Part shown: one piece after another, positions 27,300 through 36,220 of the stretch
Numbering within the stretch: position 1 is the stretch's first letter
How the letters are laid out: the number at the start of each line of letters is the position of its first letter
NCBI GenBank assembly: GCA_903835655.1
Contig: CAILNT010000129.1
Span: 1-64,000 of the forward strand
Direction of reading: 5' to 3'
Source: an uncultured Pseudomonadota bacterium
Lineage (GTDB): Bacteria > Pseudomonadota > Gammaproteobacteria > Burkholderiales > Thiobacillaceae
Length of the DNA: 64,000 nucleotides
Made by a program: the position numbers and the translations under genes
Notes under the pieces: generated by a model
Database searches by the model: none
Seen by the model: only the letters and a program-made list of their open reading frames with translations
What the model was told of the DNA's origin: nothing

Positions 27300-28835
27300 T
27301 TACAAGTCCTGTCCGCTATAGGAAAGGTTGAACGATTTGTTGATCAGCGGGAAGTCGGGAACGATGTTGCCTAGCACGCCCACTTCCAGGAGCGGCCAGT
27401 TCTGCCAGGAGGGGTCGTGCGGGTGGACGCGGTCGAGTCGGCCCGTGGCATCGATGCGCACCGCCACCAGCACTTCGCCACGCCAGCCTTCCACCCAGCC
27501 CAGGCCTTCGCACACACCGGGTACCGCCGCGAGCGGCTGCCGGATCGCGCCGGCAGGCAGACGCCCGAGGATTTCCCGAATCAGGCGCAAGGACTCGTGG
27601 ACTTCGGCGAAACGCACTTCGGCGCGCGCCAGCACGTCGCCGCGGCGTGCAGTCGCCATGTTCACGTCCAACTGATCGTAGGGAGCTTGCGGAAACTGCG
27701 CGCGGGCATCCCAGGCCTGGGCGCTGGCGCGACCGGCCAGGCCGGTCAGCCCCAGGCGCGCGGCCATCTGTGGCTTGACGACACCGGTGTGGGTGAAACG
27801 ATCCTGAAGGGTGGCGTGTTCGTCGTAGACGGCCTTGAGTTCGCGCACCTCGGCGTCGATCGCCAGCGTCAGCGCCGCTAGTTGCGTCCGGCAAGCGTCG
27901 TCCAGATCGACGCCGACGCCGCCGGGCACGATGCAGTCGAACAAGTAGCGATGGCCGAAGCATTTTTCACACAGGCGCAGCCAGTCCTCCTTGATGCGCC
28001 AGAACTGCATGAAACCGAAGGAAAAGGCGACATCGTTGCCGAGGTAGCCGAGATCGCCAAGGTGGTTGGCGATGCGCTCGATCTCCAGGAACAGGGCGCG
28101 CAGCCAGGCGGCGCGCGCGGGAATTTCGCCGCCGCAGGCCTGCTCCACCGCCATGCAGTAGGCCCAGGCGTAGGCACTGTGGGAATCGCCCGAAACGCGC
28201 CCGGCAAGCCGGGCTCCGGTGGCGATATCCAACCCATCGAAGCGTTTTTCCACGCCCTGATGGGTGTAGCCCAGGCGCTGCTCCAGTTTGAGGACGCGCT
28301 CGCCGACGACGGAGAAGCGAAAATGCCCCGGCTCGATGACCCCGGCGTGGATGGGGCCGACCGGGATTTCGTGGACGCCGTCGCCTTCGACGCGGATGAA
28401 GGGATAGGCGTCGAATTCGGCGCGTGGCGGCTGGCCATCCGCTGCGCGCGCGGCGTAGTCGCGGCGCAACGGGAATTCGTCCTCATTCCAGGCCTTGTGG
28501 CGCAGCCATTTGCGGGCATCCACCGCGCCCGTGGCCTGGATTCCGAGCAGGTCGAAGTTGGCACGCTGCATGCGCTCGGCCTGCGGGAAGACACCGGCCA
28601 GGTCGGGGTGGGCCGGCGCCGGCGCCTCCAGGTCCGCGCTGATCCAAACGAGGCCCAGGGCGGTGATGAAGGTGACGTGGAGGGCGTAGCCCGCGCCCAG
28701 ATGGTGGTCGTCCGACCCCCAGAGAGCGACGAGCCGCCCGCCTTCCTCCTTCACGACCTGCGCGAAGGCGGGCAAGGCCTCCGCCGCGATGCGGCCGCGC
28801 CGGATGTGGGGAGCGAACGGTTGCAACTGGATCAT
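27300..28835 (-). CDS. Large subunit of Hyf-like complex lacking NiFe ligands (HyfG, NuoC-NuoD type)
   Basis: 511 residues: N-terminal NuoC-like domain (about 1-120) fused to a NuoD/HycE-like domain, as in hydrogenase-3/-4 large subunits. Family signatures 'HEIPVGPIHAGVIEPGHFRF' (155-174) and 'LGYTHQGVEKRF' are present. The first NiFe motif, normally RxCGxC, reads RVSGDS (213-218): both cysteines are replaced. The second, normally DPCxxC near the C terminus, reads NLSYSG within 'LINKSFNLSYSGQDL' at the extreme C terminus. No NiFe site can form and no C-terminal processing peptide is present, so this is not a hydrogenase. It fits the energy-converting hydrogenase-related (Ehr) group. Its start is 1 nt after the HyfF-like stop. 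Confidence 0.9.
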   Translation of the reverse strand: MIQLQPFAPHIRRGRIAAEALPAFAQVVKEEGGRLVALWGSDDHHLGAGYALHVTFITALGLVWISADLEAPAPAHPDLAGVFPQAERMQRANFDLLGIQATGAVDARKWLRHKAWNEDEFPLRRDYAARAADGQPPRAEFDAYPFIRVEGDGVHEIPVGPIHAGVIEPGHFRFSVVGERVLKLEQRLGYTHQGVEKRFDGLDIATGARLAGRVSGDSHSAYAWAYCMAVEQACGGEIPARAAWLRALFLEIERIANHLGDLGYLGNDVAFSFGFMQFWRIKEDWLRLCEKCFGHRYLFDCIVPGGVGVDLDDACRTQLAALTLAIDAEVRELKAVYDEHATLQDRFTHTGVVKPQMAARLGLTGLAGRASAQAWDARAQFPQAPYDQLDVNMATARRGDVLARAEVRFAEVHESLRLIREILGRLPAGAIRQPLAAVPGVCEGLGWVEGWRGEVLVAVRIDATGRLDRVHPHDPSWQNWPLLEVGVLGNIVPDFPLINKSFNLSYSGQDL

Positions 28836-28836
28836 G

Positions 28837-30291
28837 TCAGCCCCCCAGCAATGCCGCGGCCTGGCGATACCACATCGCCAGGTAGGGCGGAATGAACAAG
28901 CCCAGCATCAGCACCAGCCCCAGGTGCAGGAATACCGGCGTCAAGGCGGGCTGATGCGGCAGCCTGGGCAGCTCGGTCTCGCCGAACACCATGGGCTGGA
29001 CCCGGCCGAAGATGGCGGCGAAGGCCACGCCCAGCGCGATGAGCAGGAAGGGCGTGGCCCAGGCATGCTCGTGCATGGCGGTGGTAATGATCAGGAATTC
29101 GCTGGCGAACACGCCGAAAGGCGGTACTCCCAAAATGGCGATGCTACCCAACATCAGGCCCCAGCCCAGGGTGGGGTTGGTTCGGATTAGGCCGCGAATG
29201 CCGTCCATCAGCTGCGTGCCCGCGCTCTGGGTGGCATGGCCCACGGCGAAGAAGATGGCGGACTTGGTCAGGCTGTGCATGGTCATGTGCAACAGGCCGG
29301 CGAAGCTGGCGATCGGCCCTCCCATGCCGAAGGCGAAGGTGATGAGCCCCATGTGCTCGATCGAAGAATAGGCAAACATGCGCTTCACGTCGGTCTGGCG
29401 CTTGATCAGGAAGGCGGCCGTCACCACCGAGAGCAAGCCGAAACCCATCATCAGGTTGCCAGCCAGGTCGTTGCCCAGCGCGCCGTCCACCAAAACCTTG
29501 GAACGCATCACCGCATACAGGGCGACGTTGAGCAGCAGGCCGGAGAGCACGGCGGAGACCGGGGTCGGGCCTTCGGCGTGGGCATCCGGCAGCCAGTTAT
29601 GCAGCGGTGCCAGGCCCACTTTGGTGCCGTAGCCCACCAACAGGAAGACAAAGGCCAGTTGCAGCACCGTGGGTTCCAGGTGCGTCTTGACGCCGTTCAA
29701 GTGGGTCCAGAGCAGGGCGCTGCCGCCGGCACCCAGGACTCTCTCCGCCGCGAAGTAGAGCAGGATGGTGCCGAAAAGGGCCTGGGCGATGCCGACCCCG
29801 CAGAGAATGAAGTATTTCCAGGCCGCCTCCAGCGAGGCCGGAGTGCGGTACAGCGAGACCAGCAGGACGGTGGCGAGCGTGGCCGCTTCCATCGACACCC
29901 AGAGGATACCCATGTTGTTGGTGGTCAGCGCCAGCAACATGGCGGCGATGAACACCTGATAACTGCTGTGATACAAGCGCAATCGCTGGGTCGAGAGACG
30001 ACCGTGTTCCTGCTCGATGCGCATGTAGGGGCGCGAGAACAGCGACGTGGTGAAGGCCACGAAGGCCGTGAGCGCCACCAGGAATACATTGAAGGAGTCG
30101 ATGAAGAACCAGCCTTCGCCGCCCACCAGCATCGGCCCGGACGCGACGATGCGCGCCGTGAGCACACCCGCCGCGAGCAAGGTGAGCAGGCTGAACAGGG
30201 CGTTGATCTCCGGGGCGTTGCGGCGATTTCCCCAGAGCGCGAGAAACAGGCCGCCGGTGAGCGGAATGCCGAGTAAGCAGTAGATTTCCAT
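28837..30291 (-). CDS. Antiporter-like membrane subunit (HyfF type)
   Basis: 484 residues, about 14 helices, of the proton-conducting NuoL/M/N-MrpA/D family. Channel residues expected for ion transfer are kept: Glu in 'LWVSMEAATLATVLLV' and Lys in 'GYGTKVGLAPLHNWLPDAH', followed by 'GPTPVSAVLSGLLLNVALYA'. It should be able to move protons or sodium. Upstream spacer of 67 nt to the HyfE-like gene. Confidence 0.91.
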   Translation of the reverse strand: MEIYCLLGIPLTGGLFLALWGNRRNAPEINALFSLLTLLAAGVLTARIVASGPMLVGGEGWFFIDSFNVFLVALTAFVAFTTSLFSRPYMRIEQEHGRLSTQRLRLYHSSYQVFIAAMLLALTTNNMGILWVSMEAATLATVLLVSLYRTPASLEAAWKYFILCGVGIAQALFGTILLYFAAERVLGAGGSALLWTHLNGVKTHLEPTVLQLAFVFLLVGYGTKVGLAPLHNWLPDAHAEGPTPVSAVLSGLLLNVALYAVMRSKVLVDGALGNDLAGNLMMGFGLLSVVTAAFLIKRQTDVKRMFAYSSIEHMGLITFAFGMGGPIASFAGLLHMTMHSLTKSAIFFAVGHATQSAGTQLMDGIRGLIRTNPTLGWGLMLGSIAILGVPPFGVFASEFLIITTAMHEHAWATPFLLIALGVAFAAIFGRVQPMVFGETELPRLPHQPALTPVFLHLGLVLMLGLFIPPYLAMWYRQAAALLGG

Positions 30292-30358
30292 AGTGGTTCG
30301 TCGGTCGGGTTAGCGGCTTTTCGCGACATCGTCCCCGAATGGGGAAACCCGACGCCCT

Positions 30359-31021
30359 TTAGCGTTCCTTGAGTTTTTCCATGTGCTTCAGGTCCAGCGA
30401 ATCGAAAGTTTCGCGGATCTGGAAGAAGAAGATGCCCAGCACGAACACGCCCACGAGTACGTCGAGTGCGACCCCCATTTCGACGACCAGGGGCATGCCA
30501 TAGGTGGCGCTGGTGGCCGCGAAGAACAGGCCGTTTTCCATGGCCAGGAAGCCGATCACCTGGGGAATGGCCTTGCTGCGCGTGATCATCATGAGGAAAG
30601 CGAGCAGGACCGTGGCCATGGCGATCCCCAGGGTCGAGCGCGTCACCGTGCCGGACATCTGCGAGATGGGCAAGGCCAGGTTGAAGGCGAAGATCACCAG
30701 GACGATGCCGATCAGCATGGTGGTGGGAATGTTGATCATCGGCTCGACATCGCGGTCCACGTCCAGTTTCCTCACCAGGCGGTAGAAAAACCAGGGCATG
30801 GCGATGACCTTGAGCGCCAGGGTGATGCCCGCGGACCAATACAGGTGATGCTGCCCGGTGGACCCGGCTACGATGGCGGTGGAAGCCGCCAGAGCCGCGC
30901 CCTGCCAGGCAAACAGGGTGATGAGCCCGACGATGCGGCGCTGCGACAGCATGGCGAAGGAGATCAGCAGCAAGAGTGCCGCGAGCAGGTTGACCACTTG
31001 CAGATAGTAGGTCAGGGACAT
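30359..31021 (-). CDS. Hydrogenase-4 component E-like membrane subunit (HyfE type)
   Basis: 220 residues with about six to seven helices ('LLAALLLLISFAMLSQRRIV', 'IGIVLVIFAFNLALPIS'). HyfE proteins correspond to NuoK plus extra helices in complex I-like assemblies and line the ion path; 'IGFLAMENGLFFAA' is the NuoK-like segment with its buried Glu. AAGGAG 7 nt upstream fixes ATG 31021. The spacer before it contains heptamer repeats. Confidence 0.86.
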   Translation of the reverse strand: MSLTYYLQVVNLLAALLLLISFAMLSQRRIVGLITLFAWQGAALAASTAIVAGSTGQHHLYWSAGITLALKVIAMPWFFYRLVRKLDVDRDVEPMINIPTTMLIGIVLVIFAFNLALPISQMSGTVTRSTLGIAMATVLLAFLMMITRSKAIPQVIGFLAMENGLFFAATSATYGMPLVVEMGVALDVLVGVFVLGIFFFQIRETFDSLDLKHMEKLKER

Positions 31022-31035
31022 GGTGAGCTCCTTCG

Positions 31036-31063
31036 GTCGAGCGCCGAGAGCCGAGAGCCATCC
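31036..31063. repeat. Heptamer repeat in the hyfC-hyfE junction
   Basis: GTCGAGC, GCCGAGA, GCCGAGA, GCCATCC: 7-bp units starting at 31036, in the 88-nt gap between the HyfC-like stop and the HyfE-like start. Confidence 0.6.
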
Positions 31064-31109
31064 ACCCTCCGCGCGCCATGCTCCGCTGTCCACTCTCGGC
31101 GGTCTTGCA

Positions 31110-32054
31110 TCACACCTCCAGCAGAAAATGGGTCAGCATGCCCAACACCGCCAGCATGAAGGCGGTGCCGAGAAACTCGGGTGCGCGGAACAGCCTGACC
31201 TTGGCCGCGGTGGCTTCCAGCAGCGATAGCGTGGCCCCCCCGACGACCATCTTCAGCGTCAGCGCCAAAAAGGCCAGTGGCAGGGCCGCGAAATCTCCCC
31301 GCGCAGCGATGCCCCAGGGCACGAACAGGGCGATGCCCAGCGCCGAATAGGTGAACAGTTTCAGGGACACAGCCCACTCGATCAGGGCCAGGTGGCGCGC
31401 CGAATATTCCAGGATCATGGCTTCGTGGATCATGGTCAGTTCCAGATGGGTGGCGGGGTTGTCCACCGGAATGCGTGCGTTTTCCGCGGTCGACACCATC
31501 CAGAACGCAACCGCGGCGAACGCCATGCTCGGGTAGATGACGAACTCCTTGTGCGCCAGGGTTTCGACGATGGTGGGTAGCGCGGTGGAATGGGAGATCA
31601 GGCTGGCGGTGAAGAACACCATCAAGAGCGCGGGTTCCGCCAGGAAGGAGATCAGCATCTCGCGGCGTGCGCCCAGGGTGCCGAAGGAAGTGCCGATGTC
31701 CATCGCAGCCAGGGCCAGGAACACCCGCGCCAGGGCGAACACGCCGACCAGGGCAATGGCATCCGCCGCCGGCGAGAAGGCCAGGTCGTTGGCGAAGGTG
31801 GGCACGATGCCGGCGGCCAGCGCCATGCAGGCGAACACCATGTAGGGCGCGAAGCGGAACAGCGGCGAGGCCGTATGGGCGATCACCGCATCCTTGTGGA
31901 ACAGCTTCTTCAGGACGCGGTAGGGCTGCGTCAGGGGTGGCGCGCGGCGGCCTTGCAGCCAGGCGCGGCACAGGTTGACCCAGCCCAGGAGCAAAGGGGC
32001 CAACAGGATGGCGACCAGGGTCTGGATGATTTGCAGGAGGATGCCGGGAATCAT
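31110..32054 (-). CDS. NuoH-like membrane subunit (HyfC type)
   Basis: 314 residues, eight predicted helices. It anchors the peripheral arm to the membrane and, in complex I, forms the quinone chamber. Signatures: 'QPYRVLKKLFHKDAVIAHTA' near residue 45 and 'AENARIPVDNPATHLELTMI' near residue 190 (complex I-like EARxPxD/ELT motifs). GGGAGGTG 3 nt upstream supports ATG 32054. It starts 53 nt before the HyfB-like stop, measured along the minus strand. Confidence 0.9.
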   Translation of the reverse strand: MIPGILLQIIQTLVAILLAPLLLGWVNLCRAWLQGRRAPPLTQPYRVLKKLFHKDAVIAHTASPLFRFAPYMVFACMALAAGIVPTFANDLAFSPAADAIALVGVFALARVFLALAAMDIGTSFGTLGARREMLISFLAEPALLMVFFTASLISHSTALPTIVETLAHKEFVIYPSMAFAAVAFWMVSTAENARIPVDNPATHLELTMIHEAMILEYSARHLALIEWAVSLKLFTYSALGIALFVPWGIAARGDFAALPLAFLALTLKMVVGGATLSLLEATAAKVRLFRAPEFLGTAFMLAVLGMLTHFLLEV

Positions 32055-32106
32055 GTCACCTCCCATTGCCAAAGGGGGAGCATAAGCCTGTCGATACGCA
32101 TGGTTT

Positions 32107-34152
32107 TCATCGCGCCACAAATACCAGCAGGAAGATCAGCGTGGCGAAACTGTAGATCAAATACCACTGGATCCGGCCATGTTGCAGCCGTCCGGCCTGG
32201 GACGAAGCCCAGGCCACGAGAGTGGCGATGGGCCGGTAGACCAGGCCCCAGATCATGTCTCGGCTCTCTCCGCTGTAGCGGGGATGGCGCTCGAACGGGT
32301 CCGGTGTTTCCCGGTCCACCTGCATGAAGCTGCTGAAGATCTGACGGATCGGCTGGCCGAAACCTTCGGCGCTGTCCTGCATGCGCGCATCCTGTTCCGG
32401 GTAGCCGCAATCCCAGGGGTCGGCACGGCGCACGCGACCGTGGTAGACACTACGCACCCAGAGGAACACCCCCAGCAGGGTCGCGAGCACCACCGCGAAG
32501 AACACCAGAGGCGCATAGCTGGCGCGCTCGGCATCCACCGGCGCCAACAGGAACCAGCTGGGGCTCTGCGCCAGGGCGTGGCCACTGAGCATGCGCACCG
32601 CCGGCGCCAGCCAGGCGATGACCTGAGTCGGGAACAGGCCCAGCAGGATGCAACCCGTGGCCAGCCAGAGCATCCCCGCGCGCTCGCGCCAGCTCGCCTC
32701 GTGGGCGTGCTGGACGGAGTCGGAGCGAGCGACCCCCAGAAAGGTCACGCCGAAAAACTTGACCATCACGTAGGCGGCGAGGGCCGCAGCCAGAGCGACG
32801 GAGGCCGCGGCGACCGGAATCACCATGTTCAGGGAGGGCTGGGAGAGGCCTGGTGTGAGCAGGAAAGCCTGAAGCAACAACCATTCCGAGACGAAGCCGT
32901 TGAGAGGCGGCAGGCCGGCGATGGCGAGGGCACCGACCAAGGTCAGCCAGGCGGTCCAGGGCATCCACCGCATCAGGCCTCCCAGCCGGTCCATGTTGCG
33001 TTCGCCGGTGGCGTGCAGCACGGCCCCCGCGCCGGTGAACAGCAGACCCTTGAAAAAAGCGTGATTGAGTGCGTGGTAGAACATCGCGGTCAGCGCCAGC
33101 GCAGCCAGCGCGCCCTTGCCATCGGTGGCGAAGATCAGGGTGAGGCCGAAGCCGGCCAGGAGCACGCCGATGTTCTCGATGGAAGACCAGGCCAGCAGCC
33201 GCTTCATGTCCGACTGCACGGCGGCGAAGAGGACGCCATAGAGCGCGGTTACCAGACCCAGGCCCAGCGCCAGGATGCCCCACCAGGCGAAGCGCACATG
33301 GAGCAGGTCGAAGGTCACGCGCAGCAGTCCGTAGATGGCGGTCTTCAGCATGACCCCGGACATCAGCGCCGACACGGGCGCGGGCGCGGCCGGGTGCGCC
33401 TCCGGCAGCCAGACATGCAGGGGCACCAGACCGGCCTTGGCGCCGAAACCGAACAGGGCCAGAAGAAAGGCGGTCGAAGCCCAGAACGGCGTCATGCGGG
33501 CATGGCGCATGGCAGAGAAGGTGTAGGTGCCGAGGTTTCCACTGTGGTTGCCAGCGAGGTTGCCACCGAGGTTGCCTATCTCGCCGCCCTGCATGACCCC
33601 GAAACAGAGCAGCAAGGAGACCGCGCCGACGTGCGCCATGAGCAGATAGAGGAAGCCGGCGCGGCGAATCTCGGGGTCCTCGTGCTCACTGGTGACCAGG
33701 AAGTAGGAAGACAGCGCCATCAGTTCCCACACCACCATGAAGGCATAGGCGTCGTCGGCCAGCAACACCAGGAGCATGCTGGCCAGAAACAGGTGGTACT
33801 CCAGGCAGAGCAGGCGCAGCCCGTCCTGGCCTTTTCCGGGGCGGAAATAGCCGGAGGCGAACCAGCCGATACCGCCGCCGGCCAGCCCCAGCAGGGTGAC
33901 GAAGAGCGCGGAAAGGCTGTCCAGCCGCAGGTGAAAGGGCAGGTCGGGCAGGCCGATCGCCAATATCGCCACCTGCGCGGATTCGCCGGAAAAGCCGACG
34001 CCGACCAGGCCCACTCCCAGGCTGATCAGGGCGCCCAGGGGGAAAAGCATGCGTCCGAACCAGGCCGAGTGCGAGGGCAGCGCGAGACCCGCCACGCCGA
34101 GCAGCAACCAGCCGGCGACGGCGAGCATCAGGAAGTCGATGGGCAGGAGCAT
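32107..34152 (-). CDS. Antiporter-like membrane subunit with C-terminal extension (HyfB/NuoL type)
   Basis: 681 residues; core of about 14 antiporter helices plus a longer C-terminal part ending in a last helix ('LIYSFATLIFLLVFVAR'), as in HycC/HyfB. Key ion-path residues are present: Glu in 'FMVVWELMALSSYFLV' and Lys in 'FGFGAKAGLVPLHVWLPEAH'. A loop after helix 6 contains a four-fold tetrapeptide repeat (NLGG, NLAG, NHSG, NLGT). First Hyf-type gene, 94 nt after the SulP gene. Confidence 0.91.
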   Translation of the reverse strand: MLLPIDFLMLAVAGWLLLGVAGLALPSHSAWFGRMLFPLGALISLGVGLVGVGFSGESAQVAILAIGLPDLPFHLRLDSLSALFVTLLGLAGGGIGWFASGYFRPGKGQDGLRLLCLEYHLFLASMLLVLLADDAYAFMVVWELMALSSYFLVTSEHEDPEIRRAGFLYLLMAHVGAVSLLLCFGVMQGGEIGNLGGNLAGNHSGNLGTYTFSAMRHARMTPFWASTAFLLALFGFGAKAGLVPLHVWLPEAHPAAPAPVSALMSGVMLKTAIYGLLRVTFDLLHVRFAWWGILALGLGLVTALYGVLFAAVQSDMKRLLAWSSIENIGVLLAGFGLTLIFATDGKGALAALALTAMFYHALNHAFFKGLLFTGAGAVLHATGERNMDRLGGLMRWMPWTAWLTLVGALAIAGLPPLNGFVSEWLLLQAFLLTPGLSQPSLNMVIPVAAASVALAAALAAYVMVKFFGVTFLGVARSDSVQHAHEASWRERAGMLWLATGCILLGLFPTQVIAWLAPAVRMLSGHALAQSPSWFLLAPVDAERASYAPLVFFAVVLATLLGVFLWVRSVYHGRVRRADPWDCGYPEQDARMQDSAEGFGQPIRQIFSSFMQVDRETPDPFERHPRYSGESRDMIWGLVYRPIATLVAWASSQAGRLQHGRIQWYLIYSFATLIFLLVFVAR
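33531..33578. repeat. 12-bp tandem repeat, four copies, inside the HyfB-like gene
   Basis: Units at 33531, 33543, 33555 and 33567 share the core GAGGTTGCCA or close variants. Being 12 bp it keeps frame and yields a run of Asn-Leu/His-Gly/Ala/Ser-Gly/Thr tetrapeptides in a loop, so copy-number changes would be tolerated. Confidence 0.7.
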
Positions 34153-34246
34153 TCTGTTTGACAGGTTTTATCGGCACCGCTTCAGGAACGGCGTGCCGGG
34201 CGGCGCGCAGCTTATCCAGCGCACCAGCTTATTCACTATCGAGCGT

Positions 34247-35953
34247 TTAGGCGAGCACCCGGTTCAAATACTCTAGCGCTTCCGCATCCGAAGAGAAGAG
34301 GTGCTCGTGGCCGATCTTGTCCACGAGGCCGGTGCGCTCGATCACTTCCTGGACCTGTTTCTTGAAACCGCTGAAGTTCAGGGTGATGCCGCTGTCGCGA
34401 AAGCGAACGATCAGATTGGCCAGCATGTCGACGCCCGAGGCGTCGAGGTAATTGATGCCGCTGCTCTTGATCAGGATCTGCTTCACTTCCGGATTTTCCC
34501 GTTCCAGCTTCAGCAAGGCATCCTCGAAGTAGGAGACGTTGACGAAACGCAGGGCGCCATCGAAACGCAAGGCGCTCAAGCGAGGGTGCATCGGCGGCAG
34601 GTCATGGCGCTGGGCGTCGCGCAAGGTGCCTTCGTGGTGCAGGCCCAGGATCGCGATGTGGGGCCGCATCATGCGATACAGCAGCAGCGAGAGGGAAAGG
34701 AGGATGCCGGTGACGATGCCATTCTGGATGTTGGGCGCGAAGGCCAGCGTGGCCACGAAGGTGACCACGGAGGAGATGCCGTCATCGCGGTTGGCATGCC
34801 AGGCCGTGCTGAAATTCTTGAAGTTCACCAGGCTCAGCACCGCCACCATGATGATGGCCGCCAGCACTGGCTTGGGCAGGTTGTAGAGCAGCGGCGTGAA
34901 GAACAGCAGGGTGAGCATCACGAACACGGCGGAGATGACCGAAGACAGACCGGTGCGGGCATGGGTGGCCAGATTCAGAGCGGAGCGCGAGAACGAGCCG
35001 GATACCGGCATGGAATGGCTGAAGGCCGCGGCCACCTTGGCCAGGCCCTGGCCGATCAGTTCCCGGTTCTGGTCCCAGGGCTGCCGGGTCTTGATGGCGA
35101 TGACCTTGGCGCTGGACATGGCTTCCATGAAGCTGATCAGGGCGATCACGAAACCGGCGGGCAGCAGGGCGATGGTGGCGTGCCAGTCCAGCGGCGGCAC
35201 GGAGAGGCTGGGCAGGCCTTTGGGGATGGCGCCCACGACGTGCCCCCCGATACCGACGAAATCGAGGGCATAACTGGCCCAGGTGAGCAACACCACGGTG
35301 ATGAGCACGCCTGGCAGTTTGGGCGCGAACTTCTTGAAGCCCAGCAGGATTGCGATGGCGGTCGCACCGAAGGCCAGAGACATCTCATGCACGTTTCCGG
35401 CACTGGAGAGCACGCCCCAGGTGTCGATCAGGAAGTGGCTACTCTGCTGCGAGGGAATGCCCAGCAGGGTCGGCAGTTGCGACAGGCTGATGATCAGAGC
35501 CGCGGCGTTGATGAAGCCCATGAGCACGGGGTGCGAGAGGAAGTTCAGCAACACGCCCATGCGCAGCAAGCCGAAGGCGATCTGGAACAGCCCCGAGACC
35601 AGGGCCAGCAGGATCACGTAGGCGTAGAACAGCTCCGTGCCGTGTGCCGCCAGGGGGGCGATGCTGGCGGCGGTCAGCAGCGAAGTCATCGCCACCGGGC
35701 CGGTGGAGAGCTGGCGCGAGGAACCGAACAGGGCACCGATGATGGTGGGAATCAGCGAGGCATAGAGTCCGTAGTAGGCGGGAACGCCGGCCAGTTGCGC
35801 ATAGGCCAGCGCCTGCGGGATGGCTACCAGGGAAACCGTGATGCCCGCGATCAGGTCGCCCTTGATCGAGTCGGCCGAGAAGGAGAACCGCTGTAGAAAA
35901 ACCAGTGGGTTGAAAAAGGGTTTTCCTGGGTGGGGCAAGCGTTGCGTGGTCAT
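34247..35953 (-). CDS. SulP-family anion transporter with STAS domain
   Basis: 568 residues: membrane transporter domain (about 1-400, 'VAIPQALAYAQLAGVPAYYG' and 'ASLIPTIIGALFGSSRQLST' are the SulP signatures) and a C-terminal STAS domain (about 430-560, 'IKSSGINYLDASGVDMLANL'). SulP proteins carry sulfate, bicarbonate (BicA) or other anions, usually by Na+ or H+ coupling. Its place ahead of the Hyf-like genes suggests joint function, with bicarbonate or sulfate the leading candidates. ATG 35953 is used; a GTG at 35971 overlapping the upstream stop is an alternative. Confidence 0.92.
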   Translation of the reverse strand: MTTQRLPHPGKPFFNPLVFLQRFSFSADSIKGDLIAGITVSLVAIPQALAYAQLAGVPAYYGLYASLIPTIIGALFGSSRQLSTGPVAMTSLLTAASIAPLAAHGTELFYAYVILLALVSGLFQIAFGLLRMGVLLNFLSHPVLMGFINAAALIISLSQLPTLLGIPSQQSSHFLIDTWGVLSSAGNVHEMSLAFGATAIAILLGFKKFAPKLPGVLITVVLLTWASYALDFVGIGGHVVGAIPKGLPSLSVPPLDWHATIALLPAGFVIALISFMEAMSSAKVIAIKTRQPWDQNRELIGQGLAKVAAAFSHSMPVSGSFSRSALNLATHARTGLSSVISAVFVMLTLLFFTPLLYNLPKPVLAAIIMVAVLSLVNFKNFSTAWHANRDDGISSVVTFVATLAFAPNIQNGIVTGILLSLSLLLYRMMRPHIAILGLHHEGTLRDAQRHDLPPMHPRLSALRFDGALRFVNVSYFEDALLKLERENPEVKQILIKSSGINYLDASGVDMLANLIVRFRDSGITLNFSGFKKQVQEVIERTGLVDKIGHEHLFSSDAEALEYLNRVLA

Positions 35954-35967
35954 GGCGGCAGAGATCC

Positions 35968-36186
35968 TCACGGCTTCAATCGGGCCTTCGCCAGCATCGG
36001 GTTGGCGAATTCGAAAGCGGATGCATCCCGGCGGAAGTGCAACACGTTGTCCGGGCTCACGCGCTCGGGCGTCGTTTTCACCGCCACCGGGAAGTCGCGT
36101 TCGAGCACGCGATGGAATTCGCTCAAAGTGCCGACATTGGCGAAAGAGAGGCCGTTGAGGAGTCGATGGAACAGGGATTCGGACAT
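35968..36186 (-). CDS. Small uncharacterised protein leading the SulP-Hyf operon
   Basis: 72 residues beginning 'MSESLFHRLLNGLSFANVGT'; soluble, amphipathic, Phe- and Arg-rich, ending in a basic tail 'PMLAKARLKP'. I do not recognise a family. ATG 36186 lies about 25 nt after the transcript start predicted from the sigma-54 promoter, which supports it over earlier ATGs that fall within or upstream of that promoter. Its stop is next to the SulP start. It could be a regulatory or assembly subunit of the transporter. Confidence 0.6.
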   Translation of the reverse strand: MSESLFHRLLNGLSFANVGTLSEFHRVLERDFPVAVKTTPERVSPDNVLHFRRDASAFEFANPMLAKARLKP

Positions 36187-36220
36187 TTCAGTGCTCGGGA
36201 AGCGGGAGATGCGAGAACTT

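Noticed and set aside
26715-34152. A functional group 4 NiFe hydrogenase or formate hydrogenlyase
   Set aside because: The large subunit lacks all NiFe cysteines, and no ferredoxin subunits, formate dehydrogenase or hyp maturation genes are present in the window.
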